From Brevundimonas sp. (GTDB taxonomy: Bacteria; Pseudomonadota; Alphaproteobacteria; Caulobacterales; Caulobacteraceae): 64,000 bases of DNA. Numbering within the stretch: the first letter of the stretch is position 1; each line of letters opens with the position of its first letter. Below, piece by piece: positions 34,266 through 42,744 of the stretch. The stretch covers positions 1-64,000 of the forward strand of contig QFQU01000005.1 in NCBI GenBank assembly GCA_003248965.1, in the 5' to 3' direction. A program made the translations under genes and the position numbers. A model generated the notes under the pieces. The model was not told the DNA's origin and made no database searches. It saw only the letters and a program-made list of their open reading frames with translations.

Positions 34266-34301
34266 GGACGGGGCGGCCCGATATCCTCGGCCGCCCCGTC
34301 C
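34266..34301 (-). terminator. Hairpin after the TraB/GumN gene
   Basis: A perfect 13-bp stem (34266-34278 with 34289-34301) closes a ten-base loop, 18 bases after the TraB stop. A TTTT tract follows only on the plus strand, so efficiency on the minus strand is uncertain. Confidence 0.6.
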
Positions 34302-34318
34302 TTTTCCACCCCGACGCC

Positions 34319-35278
34319 CTACTGTCGGACGACAGAAATTCCTTTCGCCGCCAGCAGTTGTTGCAGGCTGTCGTCGCCCGCCAGATGGGCCGCGCCGACG
34401 GCGATGAAGCTGACGCCCGAACCCTTCAGCAGGGTTTCGATCTGGTTCGCCCAGTCGGCGTTGCGTTTGGCCAGGAAGATCTGGTGGACCTCTTCCGATA
34501 TGCCGCGCCCGTTCTCGAACGCGAACCGGTCCATCGCCGCGACATCCCCCGCGCTCCAGCCTGCGACAGCGCGCTCCATCTGGTCGGCGGCGGTCGAATA
34601 GGTCGCCAGATAGCGGCGCAGATAGGTCATCTGGCCCTCGTCGCTCATCCGCGCCAGGCCGCCGATCTGCTGGTCCAGCGTCTCCAGCCCGTGGATGGGT
34701 TTTCCCGCCGCCAGCGCCCGGGCGCGCAGGTTCAGCTCGGCCCCGTTTTCCGGCAGGAAGCCGGCGGCTTTCAGCGGGCCGGTGGCGATCATCAGTGCGG
34801 CGAACCAGGGGCGAGCAGGGTCGATCTGCTGCGGGCTCAGGCCCACGGCGCGGACCGCCGTGTCCAGGGTCGCCTGCTCCTGCGGGGTCAGCCAGCTGGA
34901 CAGGGGCTTGTCCGGCGACATGGCGTAGTGCTGGAACAGCGGGCCAAGCACGGACTGGTCGTCGGGATCGGTCACTTCGAACCAGACGTCCGAGGCGCTG
35001 TCGAAGGCGGCGTCGACCTTGTCCGAGCCCCAGGCTGCGCCGGTCTTCAGCATATGGATCGTGCCGTACAGATAGATGGTCGAGTCCGCGTCTCGGATGG
35101 CCCACAGGGCCGGACCGTCTCCGGCGGCGCGGGCGACGGGGGCGGGGGCTGCGGGCGTTTCGGCGGCGTGGGCGTCCACGGCCAGGAAGGCGACGCTGGC
35201 GGCCAGGCCCACGGCGACGCCGAAGCCGATGGATTGCAGGCGCGAGGCGGCGCGCCCCAGAGCGATCTGGAAGTTCAT
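34319..35278 (-). CDS. TraB/GumN family protein
   Basis: A 319-residue protein of the TraB/GumN (Tiki-like) family. An N-terminal hydrophobic signal (FGVAVGLAASVAFLAVDAHA) ends near a plausible signal-peptidase site, so the protein is exported. The two conserved metal-site motifs are YGTIHML and FIAVGAAHLAG, one near each end. Members are related to erythromycin-esterase-like and Tiki metalloproteases, so a peptidase activity is possible but unproven. Confidence 0.9.
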   Translation of the reverse strand: MNFQIALGRAASRLQSIGFGVAVGLAASVAFLAVDAHAAETPAAPAPVARAAGDGPALWAIRDADSTIYLYGTIHMLKTGAAWGSDKVDAAFDSASDVWFEVTDPDDQSVLGPLFQHYAMSPDKPLSSWLTPQEQATLDTAVRAVGLSPQQIDPARPWFAALMIATGPLKAAGFLPENGAELNLRARALAAGKPIHGLETLDQQIGGLARMSDEGQMTYLRRYLATYSTAADQMERAVAGWSAGDVAAMDRFAFENGRGISEEVHQIFLAKRNADWANQIETLLKGSGVSFIAVGAAHLAGDDSLQQLLAAKGISVVRQ

Positions 35279-35331
35279 GGTCTTGTTCCTTGGTGTTTGA
35301 GGGTGTTTGGGCGGCGACGCAGGCCGCCGGA

Positions 35332-35529
35332 TCAGACGGCGAAGAGGTCTTCGACCGGATGGTTCAGGGCGCGGGCCAGACGGACCGCCAGAGGCAGGGA
35401 TGGGGTGTAGAGGCCGGATTCTAGGGCATGCAGGGTCAGGCGCGAGACGCCGATCTGACCGGCCAACTGGGCGACCGAAAGACTTTGACGGCTTCGCAGA
35501 TCACGCACCCGGTTGTTGAGCGGCTTCAT
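35332..35529 (-). CDS. Small Xre/Cro-type regulator
   Basis: A 65-residue helix-turn-helix protein consisting of one domain: VRDLRSRQSLSVAQLAGQIG, then VSRLTLHALESGLYTPSLPL and a closing helix. This compact form (YozG/YgzD-like) typically regulates the gene next to it. Its ATG overlaps the stop of the four-helix membrane protein gene by four bases, so the pair forms a unit in which the membrane protein comes first. Confidence 0.92.
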   Translation of the reverse strand: MKPLNNRVRDLRSRQSLSVAQLAGQIGVSRLTLHALESGLYTPSLPLAVRLARALNHPVEDLFAV

Positions 35530-35969
35530 GCCCGCACGCGGTGGACCAGCCAGGCGACGCCGTAGCCGACGGCCTGTCCGCCCAGCAGGCAAAGGAAGCC
35601 GAACAGGGCCCAGGCGGCGGGGCGGTCGGACAGGGGCTGCGGCGCGATCGGCATGCCCGTGGCCAGGACGACCAGCAGGGCGACGGCGCCCAGCAGGATG
35701 CCGAAGTTGCCGCCATGCCACCAGGCCTTGCGGTGGATCTGGCGCTGGACCTCGTTCAGGTCGCGCCACCACACGGTCGAATGCCAGATGACGGCCAGAA
35801 CGACCCCGGCGCCCAGCAGAAGAGCGCCCAGCGGGGGCGGCGCGCCCAGGGCCTGAGGCCAGAAGGGCGTCGCGGCGGTGATGGTCGCGCCAACCACGAT
35901 GAGGGCGGCCAGGCTCGGCGTGACATTGTCGCGGCTCGGCGTGGCCTTGGTGATGTGTTGTTCGTTCAT
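35526..35969 (-). CDS. Four-helix membrane protein of unknown function
   Basis: A 147-residue protein with four predicted helices, for example LAALIVVGATITAATPFW, GALLLGAGVVLAVIWHS, GILLGAVALLVVLATG and WALFGFLCLLGGQAVGYG. A charged loop (WWRDLNEVQRQIHRKAWWHGG) lies between helices two and three. No named family is recognised. It is coupled to a small Xre regulator. A weak promoter, TTGACC and GTAAAG with 17-base spacing, reads toward it at 36001-36029 on the minus strand. Confidence 0.75.
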   Translation of the reverse strand: MNEQHITKATPSRDNVTPSLAALIVVGATITAATPFWPQALGAPPPLGALLLGAGVVLAVIWHSTVWWRDLNEVQRQIHRKAWWHGGNFGILLGAVALLVVLATGMPIAPQPLSDRPAAWALFGFLCLLGGQAVGYGVAWLVHRVRA

Positions 35970-36091
35970 GACAAGCTCCCCTGTCGTTGTGACAAGTCAG
36001 CTTTACGTCTCAGTGCGGTTTTTGGTCAAGCATATTTTACATCACGACAAAGAAACTTTCCAAAAGGCTGGTTTCCTTGGCTGAGGCCGCT

Positions 36092-37549
36092 TCATTTGTC
36101 GAAGCCCCAGGCCGTCCGGGCCGCCTCCAGCCGGGCCAGTTTGGCGTTCAGGGGCGCCCAGTCGTCGTCCGATGCGATGGCGGTCCAGATCGTTTCGACC
36201 TCGTCGATCAGCATCTCTTCCGGCTCGCGCGCGGCGAACATGGGATGTTCCAGCCGTTCGATCCGGTCCGGCTCATGCTCCATCAGGGCGAAGCGGAAGG
36301 CGTCGAAGGCCTCGCCCTGATACAGTTTCGCGCGCGGTCCCGACAGGGCGCGGGCCGAGGAGGCGAAGCCGCCGAACCAGTCGAAGAACAGCGGCTCCCA
36401 CCGCATCGCCTCGCCGCCTTCGCGCAGCAGGGCCAGGGTCGCATCCACCAGCCGCTGATCCGCCGCCTCGCCCAGGCTGTGGACCCCCAGCCGCATCAGG
36501 AAGGCGGCGCGCAGTTCGCGGATATAGGCGGGACCGAAGCCGTTCAGGGCGTCGGCCAGAAGTTTCGGCTCCGACACCACGGCGAGACAGCTGGCCAGCT
36601 GCGTCAGGTTCCAGAACACCGCCTCGGGCTGACGCGCGAAGGCGTACAGGCCGCCGTGGTCGAAATAGGCGGCGGTGAAGCCGGGCTGATAGGCGGGCAG
36701 GAACCGCCACGGCCCATAGTCGAAGCTCTCGCCCGTGACGTTCAGATTGTCGGTGTTCAGCACCCCATGCACGAACCCCGCCGCGATCCAGCGCGCGGTC
36801 AGCCGGGCCGAGGCGGCGGTGATCGCCTGCATCAGGCCGGGAACGTCGCCGGGCGCGACCTCGGGGTGATACAGGCTGCGGACGTGTTCGATCAGAGTCT
36901 CGATCTGGTCGGGGCGGTTGATGTAGGCGGCGCGCTGGAACGTCCCGAACCGCACATGGCTGTGCGACAGCCGCACCAGGACGGCGGAGCGCGTCGGCGA
37001 CGGCTCGTCCCCCCTTTCCAGCGCCTCGCCGGTTTCGATCAGGGACAGGGCGCGGCTGGTGGGAACCCCTTGCGCCTCCAGCATGGCCGCCGCCAGCACC
37101 TCGCGCACCCCGCCCTTCAGCGTCAGCCGCCCGTCGCCGTCGCGCGACCAGGGGGTGCGGCCAGAGCCCTTGGTGCCCAGGTCGAGCAGTCGTCCTTGGG
37201 CGCTATCGCTCGCGACGCGGTCGCTCGCTGCTTGAGCGCGAGGCGTCTCCCGCATCTGCGCCGCCAGGAAACCGCGCCCGTCGCCCAGATCGGGATTGTA
37301 ATGGCGGAACTGATGCCCGTGATAGCGCATGGCGACCGGGCCGGGCTGGCCGGGCAGGGGATCGAACCGGCCGAAGGCGGCGATCCATTCCTCATCCGTC
37401 AGCGTCTCCAGCCCGACTTCGGCGGCGGCCCGGTCATTGCGGAACCGCAGGATCGTCTGGGGAAAGTCCGCCGCCTTCACCGCGTCGGAATAGTCCGGGC
37501 CAAGGTCGAAGAAGCGTGGGTCGGGGCGATAGGCGGGGGAGACGGGCAT
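36092..37549 (-). CDS. selO: Protein adenylyltransferase SelO
   Basis: A 485-residue SelO/YdiU pseudokinase that AMPylates protein Ser/Thr/Tyr residues. Family features are YHGHQFRHYNPDLGDGRG, KGSGRTPWSRDGDG, VRLSHSHVRFGTFQ and the active-site VHGVLNTDNLNV. Between QMR and GRLLDLG, residues about 101-117 form an extra Ala/Ser/Asp segment; the DNA beneath it (37199-37249) is a palindromic repeat related to the one at 17272-17315. Unlike eukaryotic SelO there is no terminal selenocysteine. The insertion joins two conserved blocks and may be tolerated as a surface loop. Confidence 0.93.
   Translation of the reverse strand: MPVSPAYRPDPRFFDLGPDYSDAVKAADFPQTILRFRNDRAAAEVGLETLTDEEWIAAFGRFDPLPGQPGPVAMRYHGHQFRHYNPDLGDGRGFLAAQMRETPRAQAASDRVASDSAQGRLLDLGTKGSGRTPWSRDGDGRLTLKGGVREVLAAAMLEAQGVPTSRALSLIETGEALERGDEPSPTRSAVLVRLSHSHVRFGTFQRAAYINRPDQIETLIEHVRSLYHPEVAPGDVPGLMQAITAASARLTARWIAAGFVHGVLNTDNLNVTGESFDYGPWRFLPAYQPGFTAAYFDHGGLYAFARQPEAVFWNLTQLASCLAVVSEPKLLADALNGFGPAYIRELRAAFLMRLGVHSLGEAADQRLVDATLALLREGGEAMRWEPLFFDWFGGFASSARALSGPRAKLYQGEAFDAFRFALMEHEPDRIERLEHPMFAAREPEEMLIDEVETIWTAIASDDDWAPLNAKLARLEAARTAWGFDK
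37199..37249. repeat. REP-like repeat inserted in selO
   Basis: A palindromic stretch containing CGCTATCGCT, GCGACGCGG and CTTGAGCGCGAGG. CGCTATCGCT and CTTGAGCG also occur, in the same order, in the hairpin at 17272-17315. It encodes the 17-residue segment that interrupts the conserved SelO N-terminal domain. Confidence 0.6.
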
Positions 37550-37596
37550 GGCGGACTAGGTGCGTGTCCGAGAGGAGGAGCGCAACCTTTACCGCG

Positions 37597-37721
37597 TCCT
37601 TCCGGGGCTGAGCGTCGCGAAGAACCCGGAACCCAGGAGGACGAGGCGAACGCCGGCCGCATCAGGCGCCGCAGACGCCTTCTGGGTTCCGGGTTCGTCC
37701 TGCGGACGCCCCGGAATGACG
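37597..37721. repeat. Nested inverted repeat between selO and nhaA
   Basis: The 331-base gap between selO and nhaA contains a large imperfect palindrome. Inner arms GAACCCGGAACCCAG (37622-37636) and CTGGGTTCCGGGTTC (37682-37696) are perfect, and outer arms TTCCGGGGC and GCCCCGGAA extend the pairing. It shares no sequence with the CTCCCTCCCC elements, so it belongs to a second repeat type. No protein-coding content was recognised in the gap. Confidence 0.75.
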
Positions 37722-37880
37722 ACCGAAAGGGTGGCGAGGCCGGGCCATGTCTTCTATTCTCCGCCCCAGAGATCAGGTCGCCCCGCGCGGCCAGGCCGCG
37801 TCGCGCCCGCGACGAATCCGGTCCGACGCCCGTCGATAACCTGGCGTCACGACAGCTCAGTTCTTTGATCGGAGGTCGCC

Positions 37881-39062
37881 GTGGCGCGCAAACTGACCCT
37901 GGATTTCCTCAAGACCGAGGCGGCTTCCGGCCTGGCCCTGGCCTTGGCCGCCGTCGCGGCCCTGATCGTCGCCAACTCTCCCTGGTCGGCCGACTATTTC
38001 GCCTGGCTGAAGAGCTATCATGTCCTGCAGATCGGCCCCATCCGGCTGGAGGAGACGATCTCCGACTGGATCAAGGAAGGTCTGATGGCGATCTTCTTCC
38101 TCGTAGTGGGGCTGGAGATCAAATACGAGATCGTGCGCGGCGAACTCAGCGATCCGAAGAAGCTGGCCACCCCGGTCCTGGCGGCGTTGGGCGGCATGGC
38201 GGGGCCGGCGGCGGTCTATTTCCTGCTGACGGGCGCCATCGGCGCGCCGCATCAGGGCTGGCCCATTCCGCTGGCGACCGACATCGCCTTCGCCCTGGCC
38301 GTCTTCGGCTTCGTGGGCAAGGGGCTGCCGTCGTCGTTGCGCGTCTTCCTGCTGACCCTGGCCATCGTCGACGACCTGGGCGCCATCGCCCTGATCGGCC
38401 TGCTGTTCAGCGAGGGCGCGAACTGGACGCCGCTGCTGTGGGCGTTGGGCGCTCTGATGCTCGGCGGCCTGGTCGCCCGACGGATTCGCATCCCCGCCCC
38501 GTTCTGGGTGCTGGGCTTCGCCCTGGTCTGGTATCTGACGGTCCTGTCGGGGCTCAGCACCTCTCTGACCGCCGTGGCCTTCGCCCTGATCGTGCCCATC
38601 AAGCCCCGCGCCGAGGATCATCAGAGCCCGCTGAAGGAGGCGATGCACGACCTGCATCCGTGGAACGCCTTCTTGATCCTGCCGCTCTTCGCCTTCGCCA
38701 AGGCGGGGGTCTCCTTCGCCGGGCTGTCGCTGGACCAGGCCTTCGCCCCCCTGGTCGTCGCCATCGCCCTGGGCCTGTTCGTCGGCAAGCAGATCGGTGT
38801 CTTCGGCCTGGCCTGGCTGGCTTCGGCGCTCAAGATCGGCGCCCGGCCGACGGGCGCCAGCTGGCTGCAGGTCTATGGGGTGGCCCTGCTGTGCGGCGTC
38901 GGCTTCACCATGAGCCTGTTCATCGGCGTCCTGGCCTTCCCCGGCGCGGTCGACAGCCCCGAGCAGATCGAGGTCAAGCTGGGGGTTATCGGCGGCTCCC
39001 TTCTGTCGGCCGTCGCGGCGGCCGTGGTCTTGGGTCTGGCCGGGCGGCGTCGAGGGGCCTGA
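37881..39062 (+). CDS. nhaA: Na+/H+ antiporter NhaA
   Basis: A 393-residue inner-membrane antiporter that exports sodium in exchange for protons. Typical segments are VVGLEIKYEIVRGELSDPKK, ATDIAFALAVFGFVGKG and the ion-binding aspartates in AIVDDLGAIALIGL. The last helices contain GFTMSLFIGVLAF. The start is GTG at 37881 with a good GGAGG ribosome site. Many hydrophobic helices are apparent, and the length is normal. Confidence 0.97.
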   Translation: MARKLTLDFLKTEAASGLALALAAVAALIVANSPWSADYFAWLKSYHVLQIGPIRLEETISDWIKEGLMAIFFLVVGLEIKYEIVRGELSDPKKLATPVLAALGGMAGPAAVYFLLTGAIGAPHQGWPIPLATDIAFALAVFGFVGKGLPSSLRVFLLTLAIVDDLGAIALIGLLFSEGANWTPLLWALGALMLGGLVARRIRIPAPFWVLGFALVWYLTVLSGLSTSLTAVAFALIVPIKPRAEDHQSPLKEAMHDLHPWNAFLILPLFAFAKAGVSFAGLSLDQAFAPLVVAIALGLFVGKQIGVFGLAWLASALKIGARPTGASWLQVYGVALLCGVGFTMSLFIGVLAFPGAVDSPEQIEVKLGVIGGSLLSAVAAAVVLGLAGRRRGA

Positions 39063-39302
39063 AACCCCGCGAAATCGGGCAAATACTGACCTTACGTCAG
39101 GGTTTTCTGTCGCTTCACCGACACACAAGGGCGATTGTGCGGCGAAAAATCGTCGCGGCGAACAACGCTCGCTTGTCGCTGGGGCCGAAGCGCGCTTAGC
39201 CTTCGCCTTACTGAACGTCCCTCCACGCAGAGGGGCGTCGATTGGGAACAGGAAACCGCCGCGATCGCCCGTCGATCGCCGGCTCGAGCCGGGAGGACGC
39301 CT

Positions 39303-41972
39303 ATGCGCCGCAACCATCACCTCAGAACCACCGTGTCCGCCGCCGTCGTCGGCGCCGTCGTGTTCGGCTTCGCCGGCGTCGCCGCCGCCCAGGAAGCGCC
39401 CACGACCATCGACGACATCATCGTCACCGCCCAGAAGCGCGAACAGAGCCTGCAGGACGTGCCGATCGTGGTCACGACCCTGTCGCAGGAACTGCTGCAG
39501 GGCGCGGGCGTCCAGGACATCAAGGATCTGCAGATCCTGACGCCGGGCATGACCGTCACCTCGACCCAGTCCGAAGCCTCCACCACCGTGCGCATCCGCG
39601 GCGCCGGCACCGTCGGCGACAACCCCGGCCTGGAAAGCTCGGTCGGCGTGGTGATCGACGGCGTCTATCGCTCGCGCAACTCGGTCGGCTTCGGCGACCT
39701 GGGCGAACTGAGCCGCATCGAGGTGCTGAAGGGCCCGCAAGGCACCCTGTTCGGCAAGAACACCTCGGCCGGCGTCATCAACATCATCACCGAACGTCCC
39801 TCGTTCGACCCATCGATCTCGGCGGAACTGACCGGCGGCAACTACGGCGCCTGGGGCGGTTCGGTGTCGGTGACGGGCGGCCTGACCGACACCATCGCCG
39901 GACGCCTGTTCGTGGCGCACCGCGAGCGTGACGGCTTCTATGAGGTGAACGACGGCGACGGGCCCAACACCCGCAAGGACGACGGGACCCAGAACTTCTG
40001 GACCGGCCGCGGCCAGCTGCTGATCCTGCCCAGCGACCAGGTGTCGGTCCGCCTGATCGCCGACTACACCAAGCGCGACGAATACTGCTGCGCCGCCGTC
40101 CAGACCCGCGTCGGTCAGACCCAACCCTTCATCGCCGCCCTGACCGCGCCGAACGGCCCCGGCCAGACGCCGCCGAACGCGACCTTCGGTCCGGTGCCCT
40201 TCTCGCGCCTGGCCTATTCCAACCGCGAGACGCCGCAGACGATGGAGGACATGGGACTGTCGGCGGAAGCCACCATCGACTTCCCCAGCATCAACGCCAC
40301 ACTGACGTCCCAGACCTCGTGGCGCGACTGGTCGTTCCAGCAGGGCATGGACCTGGACTACACCGGCGCCGACATTCTGTACCGCGCCAACGACGGCTCG
40401 AACGGCTATGGCGTCGACAACCTGACCCAGGAATTCCGCCTGGCGGGCACGACGGACAAGTTCGACTGGCTGGTCGGCCTGTTCGCCACGCGCGAAGGCG
40501 TCTATCGCGACGACAGCTATGTCTACGGTTCGGACTACAACGGCTTCGTCTCCTTCCTGCTGACGGCGACGGTGCCGGCCGCGCTGGGCGGTCCGAATCC
40601 CGGTCGTCTGGGCTGTTTCACCAATCCGAACGGCTTCCTGGTCAGCACCACGCCTTCGCCGCCGTCGCCCCTGCCCGTGGGAACGCCCATGTGCGCGGCC
40701 GGCTTGGTCGCGCCCAGCGCCTCGGCGCCCCTGTTCACGCCGGGCAAGGCCTATGAGGACCACTATTCGCAGAAGTCTGAATCGGTCGCCGTCTTCACCA
40801 ACAACACCTGGCGGGTGACGGACGCTTTCGATATCAATCTGGGCCTGCGCTACACCTACGACAGCAAGCGTCTTATGGGCGTTCAGGACAATCTTGGAAC
40901 GAACGGCGCCGCCTGCGCCGCCGCGATCCAGGGCCTTCGCAGTCCGACGGCTTCAGCCATCCCCGGCACGGCGAACGTTTCGACGCCGGCCGCCGCCGTC
41001 GGCCTGTTGTGCTTGCCGTGGTCGAACCCGCTGTACGACAATCGCGCCATCTCCGAGAAGTTCAGCGACACGGACCTGAGCGGCACCATCAAGGCGTCCT
41101 ACCGCTTCAACCCCTCGATCATGGTCTATGGTTCGTATGCGCGCGGCTACAAGGGCGCGGGCTACAACATGGATCGGGTGCAAAGCCCGACCACGGCCAA
41201 CCCGCTGCCGATCAATCCCGACCCGTCGCTGTTCTTCGCCGCCGAGACCGTCGACAGCTATGAGGCGGGGGTCAAGACGACCCTGTTCAACCGCACCATG
41301 CTGCTGAACGTCACCTACTTCGACCAGAAGTTCGAGAACTTCCAGCTGAACACCTTCCTGGGCACCGCCTTCGTGGTGGAATCGATCCCGGAACTGCGGT
41401 CCAAGGGCGTCGACGCCGACATGGTGTGGTTCACCCCGGTCGAGGGCCTGTCGTTCCAGGGCGGCGTCACCTACACCGACGCCAAATACGGCAACTTCAC
41501 CGCCGCCGACATGTCCAGCCCCAGCCGCTTCGCGCAGCTGTCGCTGCTGCCGGGCGCGCGGGCGTCCTTCGCTCCGGAATGGTCGCTGACCGGCGCCCTG
41601 GCGTTCGATCGTGAACTGGGCGGCGGCCTGCGCGGCGGGTTCAACCTGTCGGCCAAATATTCGACCGAATACAACACCGGCTCGGATCTGCTGCCCTACA
41701 AGAACCAGGAGGCCTTCACCGTGGTCAACGGCCGCGTTTCGATCGGTTCGGCCGACGAGCGCTGGACGGTGGATGTCTGGGCCCAGAACCTGCTGGACGA
41801 GGAGTACACCCAGGTGGGCTTCGCCGCCCCGCTGCAGGGCACGGCCTTCACCAACACCGCGACGCCTCAGCCGAACGGCACCTACTACAACCAGGCCACC
41901 GACACGGCGACCTACAACGCCTACCTGGGCGCCCCGCGTACCTGGGGCGTGACCCTGAAGGTCAAATACTGA
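39303..41972 (+). CDS. TonB-dependent receptor
   Basis: An 889-residue outer-membrane receptor. A signal peptide (SAAVVGAVVFGFAGVAAAQ) precedes the TonB box-like DDIIVTAQKREQ. The plug domain shows VPIVVTTLSQELL and RIRGAGTVGDNPGLESSVGV, then GPQGTLFGKNTSAGVINI, and a 22-stranded barrel follows. The C-terminus ends in a typical aromatic strand, TWGVTLKVKY. ATG at 39303 has the ribosome site GGGAGG. The substrate (siderophore, sugar, vitamin) cannot be assigned; no TonB or ABC genes are adjacent. Confidence 0.95.
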   Translation: MRRNHHLRTTVSAAVVGAVVFGFAGVAAAQEAPTTIDDIIVTAQKREQSLQDVPIVVTTLSQELLQGAGVQDIKDLQILTPGMTVTSTQSEASTTVRIRGAGTVGDNPGLESSVGVVIDGVYRSRNSVGFGDLGELSRIEVLKGPQGTLFGKNTSAGVINIITERPSFDPSISAELTGGNYGAWGGSVSVTGGLTDTIAGRLFVAHRERDGFYEVNDGDGPNTRKDDGTQNFWTGRGQLLILPSDQVSVRLIADYTKRDEYCCAAVQTRVGQTQPFIAALTAPNGPGQTPPNATFGPVPFSRLAYSNRETPQTMEDMGLSAEATIDFPSINATLTSQTSWRDWSFQQGMDLDYTGADILYRANDGSNGYGVDNLTQEFRLAGTTDKFDWLVGLFATREGVYRDDSYVYGSDYNGFVSFLLTATVPAALGGPNPGRLGCFTNPNGFLVSTTPSPPSPLPVGTPMCAAGLVAPSASAPLFTPGKAYEDHYSQKSESVAVFTNNTWRVTDAFDINLGLRYTYDSKRLMGVQDNLGTNGAACAAAIQGLRSPTASAIPGTANVSTPAAAVGLLCLPWSNPLYDNRAISEKFSDTDLSGTIKASYRFNPSIMVYGSYARGYKGAGYNMDRVQSPTTANPLPINPDPSLFFAAETVDSYEAGVKTTLFNRTMLLNVTYFDQKFENFQLNTFLGTAFVVESIPELRSKGVDADMVWFTPVEGLSFQGGVTYTDAKYGNFTAADMSSPSRFAQLSLLPGARASFAPEWSLTGALAFDRELGGGLRGGFNLSAKYSTEYNTGSDLLPYKNQEAFTVVNGRVSIGSADERWTVDVWAQNLLDEEYTQVGFAAPLQGTAFTNTATPQPNGTYYNQATDTATYNAYLGAPRTWGVTLKVKY

Positions 41973-41999
41973 TCGCCCGGCCCCACGGCTGAACGACGA

Positions 42000-42031
42000 A
42001 GGGCCGACCGGGAAACCGGCCGGCCCTTTTT
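42000..42031 (+). terminator. Terminator of the TonB receptor gene
   Basis: A 12-bp stem with one mismatch (42000-42011 with 42016-42027) closes a GAAA loop and is followed by TTTTT, 28 bases after the receptor stop. Confidence 0.85.
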
Positions 42032-42086
42032 CTTGGAAGCGGGCCTGTGGCGGGCGAGAATGCCTGCTCTTAGAAGCGGCGCCAGA

Positions 42087-42110
42087 TTCGGCTGTCGACC
42101 CTTTGCGGAC
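42087..42110. repeat. Short repeat flanking a small gene cassette, copy 1
   Basis: A 24-base unit containing TTCGGCTGTCGACC and CCCTTTGCGGAC. It matches 42692-42715 at 19 of 24 positions in the same orientation. The two copies bracket the two-gene cassette at 42117-42655 and resemble the dispersed TGTCCGC...CCCATTGCGGAC motif of related genomes. Confidence 0.55.
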
Positions 42111-42116
42111 GTTCGG

Positions 42117-42245
42117 TCAGCCCAGATGAGCTCGCGGCGCGGTGAAATCGAAGCCGATGTTGGCGGCAATCGTGAACCCTACCCACGCGACGACTATGAG
42201 GGCTGCAGATGCCGCAATAATCAACATGATCCGCTTCGTTTTCAC
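42117..42245 (-). CDS. Small single-pass membrane protein
   Basis: A 42-residue gene starting with GTG at 42245, which overlaps the stop of the preceding hypothetical gene (GTGA), so coupling is likely. The product has a basic start (KTKR), one hydrophobic helix (IMLIIAASAALIVVAWVGF) and a short polar C-terminus. No family is recognised. Confidence 0.55.
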   Translation of the reverse strand: MKTKRIMLIIAASAALIVVAWVGFTIAANIGFDFTAPRAHLG

Positions 42246-42655
42246 CGTTCACACTTGAGCTTGGAACTTCGCGACCGGACTTTGACCCTATCTGGATCGA
42301 AGCCTCGTGGTTTCGTGAAGGCTGCCGTCAGAACGTCCAAGTCGCCGTAGCCGTCGAAATAGCTGTAGGCTTCGATCATCTCCGCGTAGCCTTCTTTGAC
42401 GTAGAGCATGAACTCAAGGGGGTAGGCATCCGGCCCCACTTCAGAGCGAACCCCTCCCCCTGGGCTGACAGTGACCACGGCGGGCGGCAACGCCCTGTCC
42501 ACGCTGAACTCAGTGTAAAAGCCGACCCCCGTAAACTCACGGCAAGAAACCTCAGCCGTCTTCAACTGCTCGACGAGAGCATGGCCTCCATCCAGGCTAA
42601 CTTGCTTCGCCAGAACCACAGCAGCGGCCATTTCGAGTGCAGATAGCTGTTTCAT
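42242..42655 (-). CDS. Hypothetical protein, cassette gene
   Basis: A 137-residue protein with no recognised domain. It is soluble, with strand-rich segments such as VGFYTEFSVDRALPPAVVTV, LEFMLYVKEGYAEMIEAYSY and a glycine-rich turn. Base composition is lower in G+C than the neighbours, which suggests recent acquisition. It is coupled to a small membrane protein and the pair lies between two short direct repeats. Convergent to the TonB receptor. Confidence 0.75.
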   Translation of the reverse strand: MKQLSALEMAAAVVLAKQVSLDGGHALVEQLKTAEVSCREFTGVGFYTEFSVDRALPPAVVTVSPGGGVRSEVGPDAYPLEFMLYVKEGYAEMIEAYSYFDGYGDLDVLTAAFTKPRGFDPDRVKVRSRSSKLKCER

Positions 42656-42691
42656 GACGCCAGCCTAGCCCCCATGCGAGTTTCAACCAAT

Positions 42692-42735
42692 GTCGGCTTC
42701 CCACCCTTTGCAGACCCGCCGAGGGTCCGCAAAGG
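42692..42735. repeat. Short repeat flanking the cassette, copy 2, with hairpin
   Basis: Bases 42692-42715 repeat 42087-42110 (19 of 24). Its CCTTTGCAGACCC (42705-42717) also pairs with GGGTCCGCAAAGG (42723-42735) to form a hairpin with one mismatch. The hairpin stands just after the RND permease stop on the minus strand and may limit transcription into the cassette. Confidence 0.6.
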
Positions 42736-42744
42736 TGATCGACC

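Noticed and set aside
39086..39106. Hairpin CTGAC/GTCAG followed by GGTTTT after nhaA
   Set aside because: A five-base-pair stem is too short to call a terminator with confidence.
36077..39199. A 1040-codon open frame on the plus strand
   Set aside because: It runs antisense to selO and out of frame through nhaA. Its translation is low-complexity Arg/Gly/Ala, as expected for shadows in G+C-rich DNA.
37857..40763. A 968-codon open frame on the minus strand
   Set aside because: Opposite to nhaA and the TonB receptor, both of which have clear family motifs; composition is shadow-like.
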